Origin: Longibacter sp051155795
GTDB lineage: Bacteria > Bacteroidota > Rhodothermia > Rhodothermales > Salinibacteraceae
Direction of reading: 5' to 3'
DNA: 28,141 nucleotides
Assembly: GCF_051155795.1 (NCBI RefSeq)
Contig: NZ_DAXETW010000065.1
Span: forward strand, 1 to 28,141
Positions 8,002 to 17,078 of this stretch are shown here, in pieces. Below the pieces are notes generated by a model. That model was not told where the DNA came from, did no database searches, and saw only the letters and a list, made by a program, of their open reading frames with translations. How positions within the stretch are numbered: position 1 is the stretch's first letter; each line of letters starts with the position of its first letter. The translations under genes and the position numbers were made by a program.

Positions 8002-8796
8002 ATGGAGCGTCCCGCTCTACACGTCGTCCTCATTCCGGGCCGGCGTTCCTCGATCCTCCTGTTCGCCCTTCTGGCCGTACTCCTACTGGGTGGATCGACC
8101 GCCGTAGATGCGCAACCGTCGGCTGCCGCAGGCACTGACCAGAACGCACCGGCGCCGATTATCGTGGATGATTTCGATTCGTACAAGGCGGGGACCTTTC
8201 CCGGTCAATGGGTCTTCGTCAAGCGAGACAAGAGCACCATTCCTCCCGAGGAGGCGAGTGAGCCCGGCGAGACCGTCGAGGTCGAGAAATCGGGCGGCAA
8301 CGGCTATCTCCGCGTTGTCACAGAGAACGAGGCCCTTCGTTATACTCAGCGGAACGGCAAGGAATTTGACTGGAACCTGAATACGCATCCCCGTATCGCC
8401 TGGCGCTGGCGCGCGGTCGACCTGCCAGAGGGAGCCAGCGAACGCGGGGAAAACGATACGGGCGGGGCGCTCTACGTCACGTTCGGGTCGGACTGGCTGG
8501 GCCGGCCGAAGAGCATCAAGTACACATATAGCTCGTCTCTGCCTGTCGGCTCGGTGGTCTCGTTCGGGCCGTTGAAAGTGATCGTGGTCGACTCCGCACG
8601 TGAGCCGCGGCTGGGCGAGTGGAAGAAGGTGATGCGCGACATCCCGAGCGATTACAGACAGGTCTTCGGAGAAGCACCGCCGGATCGGCCGCTGTCGATC
8701 ACCTTCTGGAGCGACTCCGACACGACTGGCGATCGGGCGGAGATCCATTTCGATGACATCCGCCTGCTTCCGCCGTTCACCCGGGACGATAACTAA
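8002..8796 (+). CDS. Exported DUF3047-domain protein
   Basis: The 264-residue product has an N-terminal signal peptide (hydrophobic core about 18-31, LLFALLAVLLLGG, with cleavage near VDAQ at 35-38). The rest matches the DUF3047 pattern: VDDFDSY near 55, N-T-H-P-R-I-A-W-R-W-R near 128-138, L-Y-V-T-F-G-S, and a C-terminal ITFWSDSDTTGDRAEIHFDDI block. The fold is probably a beta-sandwich of carbohydrate-binding type, and the protein acts in the periplasm or outside. Its biochemical role is unknown. It is 119 bases upstream of the RND exporter on the same strand and may be an envelope partner. The ATG at 8002 has no SD. Confidence 0.8.
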   Translation: MERPALHVVLIPGRRSSILLFALLAVLLLGGSTAVDAQPSAAAGTDQNAPAPIIVDDFDSYKAGTFPGQWVFVKRDKSTIPPEEASEPGETVEVEKSGGNGYLRVVTENEALRYTQRNGKEFDWNLNTHPRIAWRWRAVDLPEGASERGENDTGGALYVTFGSDWLGRPKSIKYTYSSSLPVGSVVSFGPLKVIVVDSAREPRLGEWKKVMRDIPSDYRQVFGEAPPDRPLSITFWSDSDTTGDRAEIHFDDIRLLPPFTRDDN

Positions 8797-8915
8797 TCTC
8801 TCGGGTCCGGCGCAGACCCGCCTTCCCCGGGGGGGATCTGCGACCGCTTCCTTTATGCGGTTTCTTTCGTACGGTACCGAACGCCCACGACCTGACCTCA
8901 CCGAATACCGGTTTC

Positions 8916-11561
8916 ATGCATCGCCTCTTCGAACACCTCCGCCCCTTCATTCGCGGCGTGGTCCGTCGTGCCGGCTGGGTGCTTCTCGCCGCCGTTCTGC
9001 TGACGGTCGCCGGAGGCATGCTGGCACGCAACCTGACGATCGACTCCGACCTGGCGAACCTCATCCCGGAGGACCGGCCAACCGTTCAGGCGCTGAATCA
9101 GTTGAAGGAAACCGTCGGCGGGGAGAGTGATGTGGCCGTTGCGATTACGAGTCCTTCGTTCGATTCCAATAAGGCATTCGCCGAAGCGCTCATTCCACGA
9201 GCGCTCGACATGGAGGGCCCGGACGGACAGCCGTACTTGACGCGCGTCGAGTACCAGCGCGACGTCGAATACCTGAAGGACAACGCCCTCTACTTTGCCT
9301 CGGATGCTGAGCTCACACAGGTCGAAAACTATCTCGACGACCAGATCGAGCAGGCCAAGCTTGAAGCCAACCCGTTCTACTTCGACCTGGACGAGGAGGA
9401 AGGGGACAGCGACGCGTCGGGTCGCGAGTTGGAGGCGATGTACGACGATCTGGTAGGGAAACGATACCCCGTCTCGCCGGACTCTACCACGATGGTTCTG
9501 CGCTTCTACCCGGGCGGAACCAATACGGACATCGCCTTCATCGATCAGCTTTACAGCGACCTGCGCGAGCTGGTCGATGAGGTCGAGCCGACTTCCTACA
9601 ACGCGAAGATGGAGGTGACCCTCGGCGGGCGACTGTACCGACGCCTGGTCGAGGTCAACACGATCTGGAATGACGTCTCGGGGTCCTTCGGGACGGGCAT
9701 CCTCGCGGTGATCCTGCTCGTTGTCGGGTACTTCTTCTACAAAGCGAACGCTGCTCGGGCGGGACGAGGCCGCTTCCGTCCCCGTGTGATGCTACAGGAG
9801 TTCCTGCGAACGCCCATCATGGGGCTGGTGATCGGCATCCCCCTTCTCATGAGTCTCGCATGGACCGGCGGGGTCGCGTACGTGCTGTTCGAGCGCCTCA
9901 CGCTGATGACCTCGACGCTGGGCCTGGTCCTCTTTGGTCTGGGTATCGACTTCGGGATCCACTTCTACGGGCGGTACGCCGAAGAACGGGCGGAGGGACA
10001 CGGCATTACCGACGCCGTTGAAACGACGTTCGTGTCCACCGGTCAGGCCATCGCCATTGGCGCGTTCACGACGGCTGCCGCGCTGTTCGTGCTCACGCCA
10101 GCGGACTTCAAAGGCTTCAGCGAGTTCGGCGCCATCGCCGGGACCGGCGTCCTGTTTGCTCTGATTGCGATGACGGTCGTGATGCCGGCGCTGCTGGCCC
10201 TGCTTGAGCGCTCGAACCTGCTGGACCTGCGCCGGAATGCAGCTGTGGCGACCTCGGGCACCGGGCACGCTTCTGGCGACATCAACGGCTCGGGCCGGGA
10301 CCGGCGCTTCCCTGCGGCCCGCCCGATCGTACTGGCCAGCGGACTCGCCGTCGTTGCCGCACTGCTCCTCATCCCGAAAGTCGGCTTTCAGTACGACTTT
10401 GGCGCGCTCGAACCCGAGTATACGCAATACGAGGAGCGCAACGAAGTCATCGACCGGGTGTCGGCCGCCGATACGTCCAGCGGCCCCTCGAAGCGGAACC
10501 CGGCATACATCGTGGCAGACTCGCCCGAAGAGGTGCCCGCCATCGTGGAGGCCGTGCGGGAAAAAGCGCGGCGCGACACCACGTCGCCGACGATCCTGAG
10601 CGTGGAGAGTCTGCAGGAGCGATTCCCGCTTGCGGATTCGGCCCGCCAGGCAAAGCTGAACCGGATCGCCCAGATCCGGGATCTGCTGGAAAACAACAAG
10701 TACCTCCGGAATCAGGAGGGCGAAGCGATCGATAAGCTGCGGCGTGCCGCTCAAACCACGACAGCCATCGACCTCGACCAGCTCCCCGACTTTCTGCGCA
10801 AACAGTTCACAACGAAGTCCGGCGAGATCGGCACCTTCGTCATGATTTACCCGTCAGTGGGTCTCTCCGACGGGCGCAAATCCATCGCCTTTCTCCAGGA
10901 CGTCGGGACCATCCGCACGGACGACGGCGAGGTCTACCACGCGGCATCCACGTCCCTCGTCGCCGCGGACATGCTGCGCATCATGCGCAGCGAAGCGCCG
11001 TGGATGGTGCTGGGTACCTTCTTGATTGTCGCCCTTCTGATGTACGCCAACTTCCGAGCCGTGCGCTGGGCTGCTCTCGCGCTGGTCCCACTTGTGGTTG
11101 GCATTCTCTGGATGCTCTTGTTGATGGAGATCTTCGGGCTTATGCTCAATTTCTACAACATGATCGTCTTGCCGGCGGTGCTTGGCATCGGGAATGACGC
11201 GGGTGTTCACCTCGTCCATCGCTACCGCGAAGAGGGCCGGGGCTCCATCTTCCGGGTTCTTCGCTCGACCGGAGAGCACGTGACGATCGGTTCGCTCACG
11301 ACGATGATGGGATTCGGCGGGCTCCTCCTCAGCTTTCACCCGGGCCTGAACTCGATCGGATCGCTCGCCGTCGTCGGCATCGGGACGACGCTTCTGTCCG
11401 CTGTCCTCTTCCTTCCGTCTCTCCTTCAATGGATGGAGGATCGCGCCGCGGGCGTCCACGAAGGCAACGGGGAGTCGGGCTCCGGCGACTATCACGGAAA
11501 CGGCTCGGCGGAAACCGGCCCGTCCGCGGTGGAAGCTACCCCGTACGACGACCGCTCCTGA
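8916..11561 (+). CDS. RND/MMPL-superfamily exporter (HpnN-like)
   Basis: The 881-residue membrane protein has the doubled RND plan: TM1 (about 20-37), a periplasmic domain (40-255), a five-helix block (256-430), TM7 (about 466-484), a second periplasmic domain (490-690) and a second helix block (695-850). The proton-relay-type motif appears in both halves, as G-L-G-I-D-F-G-I-H (341-349) and G-I-G-N-D-A-G-V-H (757-765). Length and motifs fit the MMPL/HpnN group that moves hopanoids or other lipids to the outer membrane. An acidic stretch (DLDEEEGDSD, about 157-166) lies in the first periplasmic domain, and a Gly/Ser-rich tail ends the protein. No hopanoid-synthesis genes are nearby, so the substrate is unknown. 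Confidence 0.87.
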   Translation: MHRLFEHLRPFIRGVVRRAGWVLLAAVLLTVAGGMLARNLTIDSDLANLIPEDRPTVQALNQLKETVGGESDVAVAITSPSFDSNKAFAEALIPRALDMEGPDGQPYLTRVEYQRDVEYLKDNALYFASDAELTQVENYLDDQIEQAKLEANPFYFDLDEEEGDSDASGRELEAMYDDLVGKRYPVSPDSTTMVLRFYPGGTNTDIAFIDQLYSDLRELVDEVEPTSYNAKMEVTLGGRLYRRLVEVNTIWNDVSGSFGTGILAVILLVVGYFFYKANAARAGRGRFRPRVMLQEFLRTPIMGLVIGIPLLMSLAWTGGVAYVLFERLTLMTSTLGLVLFGLGIDFGIHFYGRYAEERAEGHGITDAVETTFVSTGQAIAIGAFTTAAALFVLTPADFKGFSEFGAIAGTGVLFALIAMTVVMPALLALLERSNLLDLRRNAAVATSGTGHASGDINGSGRDRRFPAARPIVLASGLAVVAALLLIPKVGFQYDFGALEPEYTQYEERNEVIDRVSAADTSSGPSKRNPAYIVADSPEEVPAIVEAVREKARRDTTSPTILSVESLQERFPLADSARQAKLNRIAQIRDLLENNKYLRNQEGEAIDKLRRAAQTTTAIDLDQLPDFLRKQFTTKSGEIGTFVMIYPSVGLSDGRKSIAFLQDVGTIRTDDGEVYHAASTSLVAADMLRIMRSEAPWMVLGTFLIVALLMYANFRAVRWAALALVPLVVGILWMLLLMEIFGLMLNFYNMIVLPAVLGIGNDAGVHLVHRYREEGRGSIFRVLRSTGEHVTIGSLTTMMGFGGLLLSFHPGLNSIGSLAVVGIGTTLLSAVLFLPSLLQWMEDRAAGVHEGNGESGSGDYHGNGSAETGPSAVEATPYDDRS

Positions 11562-12125
11562 CTTCACCGGCGAATACCGACCCTGACAGTCGGCTTCGTC
11601 AATGCTTCATCTATTGCTCATATGCAGCGGGTATTGCGGCGATTTGGCCGTGCCCTTCACAAAATTGGGCCTTCAGATTGGCTGGAGAAAGCCGATCTCG
11701 CATTGTCCCCGGGCATGGGTCGAGTCTGATGCAGAGCGCGACTAAGCTACATTATGGGCGTCTGGCGGGTGCTGAAGCGAGGGTGGCCCGGTTGTCGCAA
11801 AAATATTGTCATATTGAGGTGTTCATTGTGTGCTGAATGCCGCTCCGCGGCATCCGGTCGAAACGAACGAATGTCAGGCCGAATCCGTATTCGGCGGCAG
11901 TATTTGCTGACGGCGAAGATCTTATGTGCTCGAACCCGAGCTGGATCGCACCGTTTATCGCATACCCGCGATGAAGCACGTATCCCAAAAGCCCTTCCGT
12001 TTCGTCGGTACCACACGATCGTTACAGGCGTGCAACATCCCGTCCGGGACGTGCACGGTCGATGCGTTGGGGCGTACACGTCGCGCACGAATCACGTCGA
12101 TGTACCCTACTGATCCCGCTCGCCC
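11562..12125. other. Intergenic region before hemH
   Basis: These 564 bases hold no ORF with recognisable protein character. Short perfect inverted repeats are present: CCGAC/GTCGG (11577-11593), just after the exporter stop, ATGCCG/CGGCAT (11837-11853) and CCGAAT/ATTCGG (11879-11894). None has a T-tract, so they are not clear terminators. The hemH promoter should lie here, but no convincing hexamer pair was found. Confidence 0.5.
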
Positions 12126-13397
12126 ATGACGCCCCGCGATTTTTTGCGTCGCTACAACTACGAAAACTACAATCAGGACCAGCGCATCGTCGACGGCTCC
12201 TTCTTTTCGGCCGACGCGCTGGATGTCGATCCGGGCGATACCGTCGGCGTCGTATTGCTCAACCTCGGAGGGCCGGACTCACAAGAGACGGTACGCCCGT
12301 TTCTCTATAACCTGTTCATGGATCCGGCGATTATCGACATCCCCCTCCCGGGATTCCTTCGTCACCCCGTGTGTAAGCTGATCTCGAAGCTCCGCGCACC
12401 GTCCGTGGCCGAAGACTATGCCGAGATCGACGAAAGCGGTGGCTCGCCGATTAACGAGCTGACACGGGATCAGTCCGATCGCCTCGAAGCTATGCTGAAC
12501 GAGCGCTACGGGGAATCCTCCGGTGCGACGTTCAAGACCTACATCGCGATGCGGTACTGGAAACCGTTCAGTGAAGAGGCGGCCCGCCAAATGGAAGAGG
12601 ACGGCGTGGATAAGGTCGTCCTCCTTCCGCTCTACCCGCAATACTCGAAAACCACCACGGGCGCGTCGCTCTCCTACTGGAAAGAGCTGGAGAAGGCGGG
12701 CGAGATCCCAGACTGGCCAACGTCCTACGTCTTCGAGTATGCCGCGTACCCGAAGTACGTCCAGGCGATCTCCGATCGCATCGACGAGGGACTTCAGAAA
12801 TTCCCGGAGGAGATCCGAGATGATGTCCATCTCCTTTTTTCTGCGCACGGCACGCCGGTCAAGGAGATGAAGAAGCGGCGCGACCCGTACTGCTGCCTCG
12901 TGCACTCCACGGTGAAGCATGTGATGGAGCACCGCGAACACGACCGCGAGTTTACGACGGCGTTCCAGAGCAAGGTCGGCCCCGCCGAATGGCTGACGCC
13001 GGGCACGCCGGATGAGCTGGTTCGACTCCACGAGGAGGAAGGCAAAGACGCTGTTCTCGTCATCCCGGTGGCATTCGTCACGGAGCACATCGAGACGAGT
13101 TACGAGCTTGCGATCGAGATTCCGGAAGAGCTCGAGGAGGATGACGATGTGGTCATTCCGCACTACCACGTCATGCCGGCCCTGAACAGCCACCCGAAGT
13201 TTATCGAAACGCTGGCTGAGGTGACGGCGGCGCAGGTCAATCTGCCGGAGGCCCCGGCAGCGTGGAACACCCGGCCGTGCTTCAAGGCGAAGAACCGGGA
13301 CGTCCGGTGTCACCAGTGCGAGAAGATTGCCGAGGCCCGAAACTGGACGGCCGAAACGGAGGAAGAGCCGGAGTCACGCCAACCCGCTGCAGCCTGA
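12126..13397 (+). CDS. hemH: Ferrochelatase (protoporphyrin ferrochelatase)
   Basis: The 423-residue enzyme inserts Fe2+ into protoporphyrin IX, the last step of the classic heme pathway. Family motifs are clear: VVLLNLGGPDS (42-52), Y-P-Q-Y-S-K-T-T-T-G (170-179), catalytic His241 in FSAHGTP and Glu320 in VTEHIET. Compared with about 310-340 residues in simple bacterial enzymes it has an N-terminal extension of about 38 residues and a C-terminal extension. The C-terminal extension holds Cys385, Cys395 and Cys398 (C-x9-C-x2-C), and Cys256-Cys257 lie mid-domain, suggesting an iron-sulfur or other metal site (see findings). The acidic run at 335-341 fits a halophile-like proteome. Two tiny membrane-protein genes follow on the same strand. 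Confidence 0.95.
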   Translation: MTPRDFLRRYNYENYNQDQRIVDGSFFSADALDVDPGDTVGVVLLNLGGPDSQETVRPFLYNLFMDPAIIDIPLPGFLRHPVCKLISKLRAPSVAEDYAEIDESGGSPINELTRDQSDRLEAMLNERYGESSGATFKTYIAMRYWKPFSEEAARQMEEDGVDKVVLLPLYPQYSKTTTGASLSYWKELEKAGEIPDWPTSYVFEYAAYPKYVQAISDRIDEGLQKFPEEIRDDVHLLFSAHGTPVKEMKKRRDPYCCLVHSTVKHVMEHREHDREFTTAFQSKVGPAEWLTPGTPDELVRLHEEEGKDAVLVIPVAFVTEHIETSYELAIEIPEELEEDDDVVIPHYHVMPALNSHPKFIETLAEVTAAQVNLPEAPAAWNTRPCFKAKNRDVRCHQCEKIAEARNWTAETEEEPESRQPAAA

Positions 13398-13429
13398 CAG
13401 GCCCCTTCCGACCGACCCCCGTCCGCGCT

Positions 13430-13693
13430 ATGGCGGACTCGTCACGCGTGCTCGAACCCGGAACGCTCCGTATCGCTGCCCTCGTGGTGGCGGTGACGGG
13501 GCTTCCGTTTGTCTATTTCCGGGACACGTGGATGATTGCAGCCGTGGTTACCCTCAGTGGGGCACTCCTGCTGCTTGCGCAGGGCGAAGCGGAAAATGAC
13601 GACCGTCAACGTCGATATGCGTACGTCGGCCTCGCGCTTGCCGTCTTCTTCATGGGGATTGACGTGATCACCCAGGTGGCAGGAATGCCGTAG
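13430..13693 (+). CDS. Small membrane protein, unknown function
   Basis: The ATG at 13430 gives 87 residues with three hydrophobic segments (about 15-29, 35-50 and 63-83) joined by short charged loops (LAQGEAENDDRQRR near 49-62). The start is 32 bases after the hemH stop, so co-transcription is likely. No family was recognised. Coding character is supported by the membrane-helix pattern and by GC-rich third positions like its neighbours. A similar-sized membrane protein follows. Confidence 0.65.
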   Translation: MADSSRVLEPGTLRIAALVVAVTGLPFVYFRDTWMIAAVVTLSGALLLLAQGEAENDDRQRRYAYVGLALAVFFMGIDVITQVAGMP

Positions 13694-13880
13694 CGACCGG
13701 CCTGGGTTAGATACACCGGACCCGCTCACCTCAGGGACGAGGCGGCACGGTCCATCTCCCGTTCGCGCGCGGTCGGCAACGCCCTTCATCGGAACTCCAT
13801 CCGGCGTTCATCCGTCGATGAGTTCCGAATTGAGGGTGCAGGTGAAGGCGCCTTCGACTGTCACAGATCTTCCCGGACCC

Positions 13881-14159
13881 ATGTCTGAGCCTCCTGCAGC
13901 GGCGCGTGAACCGGAAGCCGCGTCTGTTTCTCCGCTGCCCCTTACCACAGGCCTTTCTCTGCTCTGCCTGTCTGGGGTTTTCGCGATCCTCGGAGATGTC
14001 GGTCTTGCGTCACTGAGCGTTCTTCTCGCCGCCGGCATTTTGCTTGTCGGCGCTGCTGGCGACCGCCGACCCCACATTACGCGTCTCGGTGTGGCGTGTA
14101 CCGCGCTGGCGGGTGTGGCGTCGTTCGTTCACATCCTGCTCCGGGTACTCGGGCCGTAG
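13881..14159 (+). CDS. Small membrane protein, unknown function
   Basis: The ATG at 13881 gives 92 residues with a polar Ala/Glu-rich N-terminus and three hydrophobic segments (about 23-37, 40-58 and 68-90). An in-frame start at 13818 would add 21 polar residues; the choice is uncertain. It follows the preceding small membrane protein by 187 bases and has a similar three-segment layout, so the two may be distant paralogues; this has not been tested by alignment. It ends 26 bases from the convergent EEP gene. Confidence 0.55.
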   Translation: MSEPPAAAREPEAASVSPLPLTTGLSLLCLSGVFAILGDVGLASLSVLLAAGILLVGAAGDRRPHITRLGVACTALAGVASFVHILLRVLGP

Positions 14160-14185
14160 CCTGCCACAAGCCCCCGCACGGCGGA

Positions 14186-15190
14186 CTATAGCGCGTTGTT
14201 CTCGTCGGCGGAGAGCCGAAATGTCATGGTGACGGCACAGTGGTCCGACGGCGGTGCATCGGGCGGCCCACAATCGATCCGCGTCCCGATCGGAACGATG
14301 CGCTCCGTAGCGTAAAAGATGTGATCGATCAATCGCTTCGGGTCGTCACCCGGATAGGTGCCGGCGTGCTGCGTCGTATCGGGCATCGCTCGATTCAGGG
14401 AAAGGCCGGACGTGACGCGGCGAAGCGTCTCATCGCTGGCGTCGTCCGGCACCGCGTTGAAGTCCCCGACGAGCAGCACAGGCCGGCCGGATGCAAGAAG
14501 CGGCGCCACCAGCTCTCGGACCTCCGCCGCCTGCGTCTCTCGCACCGGTTGCTCGAACGCTTCGAGGTGAACGTTGACAATGCTGAGGGTGTCGCTGCCG
14601 ATCACGACGTCGGCCACCTGTGCGAGGCGATCCAGATAAAACACGCGGCTCACATAGGGTCTGGACGTTTTCGCCAGGACCTGGCGACGGTGGTCCACGA
14701 TCGGGTAGCGGCTCAAGATCGCCTGACCGGAAAGCACTCGCCCGAAGTGAACGCTCGGCCAGCCGTACGGAAAGGGAAGGTATCGGACGTCCCAGTTCAC
14801 AGCTTGCGCAGCGGTCAGGTAAGACAGGCGCCGGGCGAGCGTGTCGAGTTGGTGAACGTGAAAGGAGCGGCCGGCGTCGAAGTCGATCTCCTGAACGGCA
14901 ATCACGTCCGGGTCGACCCGGTCCAGCATATCGATCGCAGACGCGAGATTGCTATCGAAGAGGGCGCGATCCCGCTCCACCGGCAGATTGTTCGTCATCC
15001 CCGACAGGTAGCCGATGTTGTACGTCATCACCGAGAGCGTGTCCGAGACCGAATCGGCTTCGGCGTACGTGCGCGTTTGCGCGAGTTCGTCGCTGGAGAG
15101 CGTCCCGGACGAGGCCCAGAACCAGAGTCCGGCCCCGACGGCGACCACGGCCAGGACCGAGAAGAGAATGCGACGGAGGAGACGGGCCAT
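14186..15190 (-). CDS. Membrane-anchored endonuclease/exonuclease/phosphatase-fold protein
   Basis: The ATG at 15190 gives 334 residues; an in-frame start at 15322 would overlap the upstream OmpA gene and lacks coding character. A single N-terminal membrane segment (about 8-24) is followed by the EEP fold: S-V-M-T-Y-N-I-G-Y near 52, the metal-binding Glu in I-A-V-Q-E-I-D near 100, a V-N-V-H-L-E strand, G-D-F-N-A-V-P near 248, and the catalytic D-H-I-F-Y and S-D-H-C-A-V-T pair near the C-terminus. All key residues of this metal-dependent phosphodiesterase/nuclease superfamily are present, so it is probably active. The substrate (nucleic acid, phospholipid or phosphoinositide-like) cannot be told. 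It probably acts outside the cytoplasm and follows the OmpA-like lipoprotein gene by 55 bases. Confidence 0.85.
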   Translation of the reverse strand: MARLLRRILFSVLAVVAVGAGLWFWASSGTLSSDELAQTRTYAEADSVSDTLSVMTYNIGYLSGMTNNLPVERDRALFDSNLASAIDMLDRVDPDVIAVQEIDFDAGRSFHVHQLDTLARRLSYLTAAQAVNWDVRYLPFPYGWPSVHFGRVLSGQAILSRYPIVDHRRQVLAKTSRPYVSRVFYLDRLAQVADVVIGSDTLSIVNVHLEAFEQPVRETQAAEVRELVAPLLASGRPVLLVGDFNAVPDDASDETLRRVTSGLSLNRAMPDTTQHAGTYPGDDPKRLIDHIFYATERIVPIGTRIDCGPPDAPPSDHCAVTMTFRLSADENNAL

Positions 15191-15245
15191 GGAGACGTAC
15201 GAGAGGGAATAGAAGAGGAGAAGCAGGGAACCGGCGGTCCGTTTC

Positions 15246-15935
15246 TTACCAGGACGTTTCGAACGGACGCGTGTAGTCGCGCGGCGCGGGAAGAACGGCA
15301 ATCCGCACGCGGCGATTCGCACGGCGGCCCGCCGCCGTCTCGTTACTTGCGACGGGACGCGTCGCGCCGTATCCCACGGCCATGAACTGATCGGCGTCCA
15401 TCCCGCTTAGATCAATCAGGGTGCGGACGATCGCGGACGCGCGGGCGGTCGAGAGCTCCCAGTTGCTCGGGTAAGTCTCTTTCATCGATTCGCCGAGCGG
15501 GGTATCGTCCGAGTGCCCTTCAACCCGGATCTCGCGCTCGGGATACGCTTGCCGGAGCTGGGCGGCTACCGGTTTGAGTGCGTTGCGCCCGGCCTCGGTG
15601 AGGGTTGCGGAGGCCGGCTCGAAGAGTTGATCGACGCGCTCCTCCGAAAGCGTCTGTCCGCCGTCGCGGAGCGCGTCGAGCTCATAGGTCATCCGCGCCA
15701 TCTGGTCCCGAAGTGCTCGCTGTTCGCGGTAGTATTGCCCGGAGTCCACGTCGTCGTAGAACTGTAGCGAGTCGCGCAACGTGCGGACCTCATCGCGAAG
15801 GCGTACCACCTCGGTCCGTAGCGAATCCTTCGTGTCGGGCGACCGGGCGGTGGACGGAGCAGCCGTCCCGCCGGCCGAACATCCTGAACCGACAACGAGG
15901 ATGGTAGCGGCAAGGAGGGGGAGCAGCAGACGCAT
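15246..15935 (-). CDS. OmpA/MotB-domain lipoprotein
   Basis: Start at the ATG at 15935 (229 residues), since it gives a lipoprotein signal peptide with lipobox G-S-G-C (Cys17). An in-frame start at 16061 would overlap the DUF368 gene. A heptad-rich segment (about residues 38-93, with LRTEVVRLRDEVRTLRDSL) is probably a coiled coil. The C-terminal OmpA-like peptidoglycan-binding domain has V-E-G-H-S-D-D-T-P near 136-144 and N-W-E-L-S-T-A-R-A near 155-163. The protein would be lipid-anchored in the outer membrane and bind peptidoglycan through the C-terminal domain. It lies between DUF368 and EEP genes on one strand and is probably co-transcribed with them. Confidence 0.9.
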   Translation of the reverse strand: MRLLLPLLAATILVVGSGCSAGGTAAPSTARSPDTKDSLRTEVVRLRDEVRTLRDSLQFYDDVDSGQYYREQRALRDQMARMTYELDALRDGGQTLSEERVDQLFEPASATLTEAGRNALKPVAAQLRQAYPEREIRVEGHSDDTPLGESMKETYPSNWELSTARASAIVRTLIDLSGMDADQFMAVGYGATRPVASNETAAGRRANRRVRIAVLPAPRDYTRPFETSW

Positions 15936-16047
15936 GGGCGGCGATACGTCGTGGAAAGAGAGATTCAGGGGTCCAGAGGCCGGAGTCTCCAACATAGGGG
16001 ATGGCGCCGAGAAAATCGGCACGTGGATTCCGGGAAACGCAGCACGG

Positions 16048-16959
16048 TTATGCCCCTGCACTTGCTTCTGCCCGATGGGCGCGCCGGGACCACCAGATAA
16101 GCGCCATCACCGCGACGAAACCGGTCAAGCAGAGGGCGATGACCGGGGCGATCGGTTCGCCTGCCGTGGGACCGCGGAGGCCGTTGTCGGGCGTAACGTA
16201 CGGCCAGAGGGCACGCAGCGCGCCGGCGATCAGGCCGAGGAGCGCGGCCATCGTAATGTCATGCCGGTGGGCGAGGAGCCAGTCCAGTAGCTTTGCGAAA
16301 GAGCCCAGACCGACGACCGCGCCGGCGCCGAATGTCAGCACGAACGGTAGATGCGAGGCATCGAGCTCGATCACGCCGTTGAGGGCTTCCAGCGTTGGCT
16401 CGTAAATGCCGAGGGCTTTCAGGAGAAATGCGCCGCTAATGCCTGGAAGGATCATCGCGCAGATCGCGACCGCGGCGGAAGCGAACACGCGAAGCAAGCC
16501 GGGGTTATCCGCCCCAAAAACGGGGAGGCCGACAAGAAAGAAGGTGACAATCCCGAAAGCGGTCGCTGTCACGCCGTATACCGGGCGAAACTCGTCGATG
16601 CGGAGAGCCGGAATCACCAGCGACGCCGCGACGAGTCCGAGGAACAGCCCGTTCATCTGCTGAGGATATGCCTCCATGAGCGGCGGAATGGTTCGCGCGC
16701 CTACCGCGGCGGCGACCAGAATACCGGCTCCGAGTGGTAGCACGAGAATCCACGGAATGGCCCGAGCGTGTGTGCGGGCTTCGTCCAGGTTGAATCGGGC
16801 CAGCGCCACGGCGAGCGACGTCGCCGAAGACACCGCCGCGACGAGGCGTTCGTACACGCCGACGATCAACGCCATTGTCCCGCCGCTGACGCCCGGAATG
16901 ATGTCGGCACCGCCCATGAGAAGACCGGAGGCAAAAAAGCGGAGCAGCGTACGGATCAT
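16048..16959 (-). CDS. DUF368 family membrane protein, likely polyprenyl-phosphate translocase
   Basis: The 303-residue protein has about eight hydrophobic segments and the family's repeated signature: G-G-A-D-I-I-P-G-V-S-G-G-T (16-28) in the first half and the partner I-L-P-G-I-S-G-A-F in the second half near 170. DUF368 proteins, with the DedA family, have been reported to recycle undecaprenyl phosphate across the cytoplasmic membrane (the PopT group). This would feed cell-wall and surface-polysaccharide synthesis. Length is normal for the family. It leads a probable three-gene minus-strand unit with the OmpA-like lipoprotein and EEP protein. Confidence 0.9.
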   Translation of the reverse strand: MIRTLLRFFASGLLMGGADIIPGVSGGTMALIVGVYERLVAAVSSATSLAVALARFNLDEARTHARAIPWILVLPLGAGILVAAAVGARTIPPLMEAYPQQMNGLFLGLVAASLVIPALRIDEFRPVYGVTATAFGIVTFFLVGLPVFGADNPGLLRVFASAAVAICAMILPGISGAFLLKALGIYEPTLEALNGVIELDASHLPFVLTFGAGAVVGLGSFAKLLDWLLAHRHDITMAALLGLIAGALRALWPYVTPDNGLRGPTAGEPIAPVIALCLTGFVAVMALIWWSRRAHRAEASAGA

Positions 16960-16999
16960 CGTGAAGCGGGCGGGGAATGAAAGCGGCGTGGAGGCATGG

Positions 17000-17029
17000 A
17001 AAAAGGCCGGTGCGAGCGGGCACCGGCCT
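17000..17029 (-). terminator. Intrinsic terminator of the TPR gene
   Basis: GGCCGGTGC (17005-17013) and GCACCGGCC (17020-17028) form a perfect nine-base stem, extended by A17004-T17029, with a six-base loop. Read on the minus strand it is followed by a run of five T. It sits about 50 bases after the TPR gene stop and before the DUF368 start, separating the two transcripts. Confidence 0.85.
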
Positions 17030-17078
17030 ATCGATTGCGACGTGAACGCGGGAGTGACGGCCCCGTCAGGTGGCGGAC

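Noticed and set aside
10854..13313. Minus-strand ORFs opposite the RND exporter (10854-11567) and hemH (12279-13313)
   Set aside because: They are antisense frames of well-supported genes with no protein-like features.
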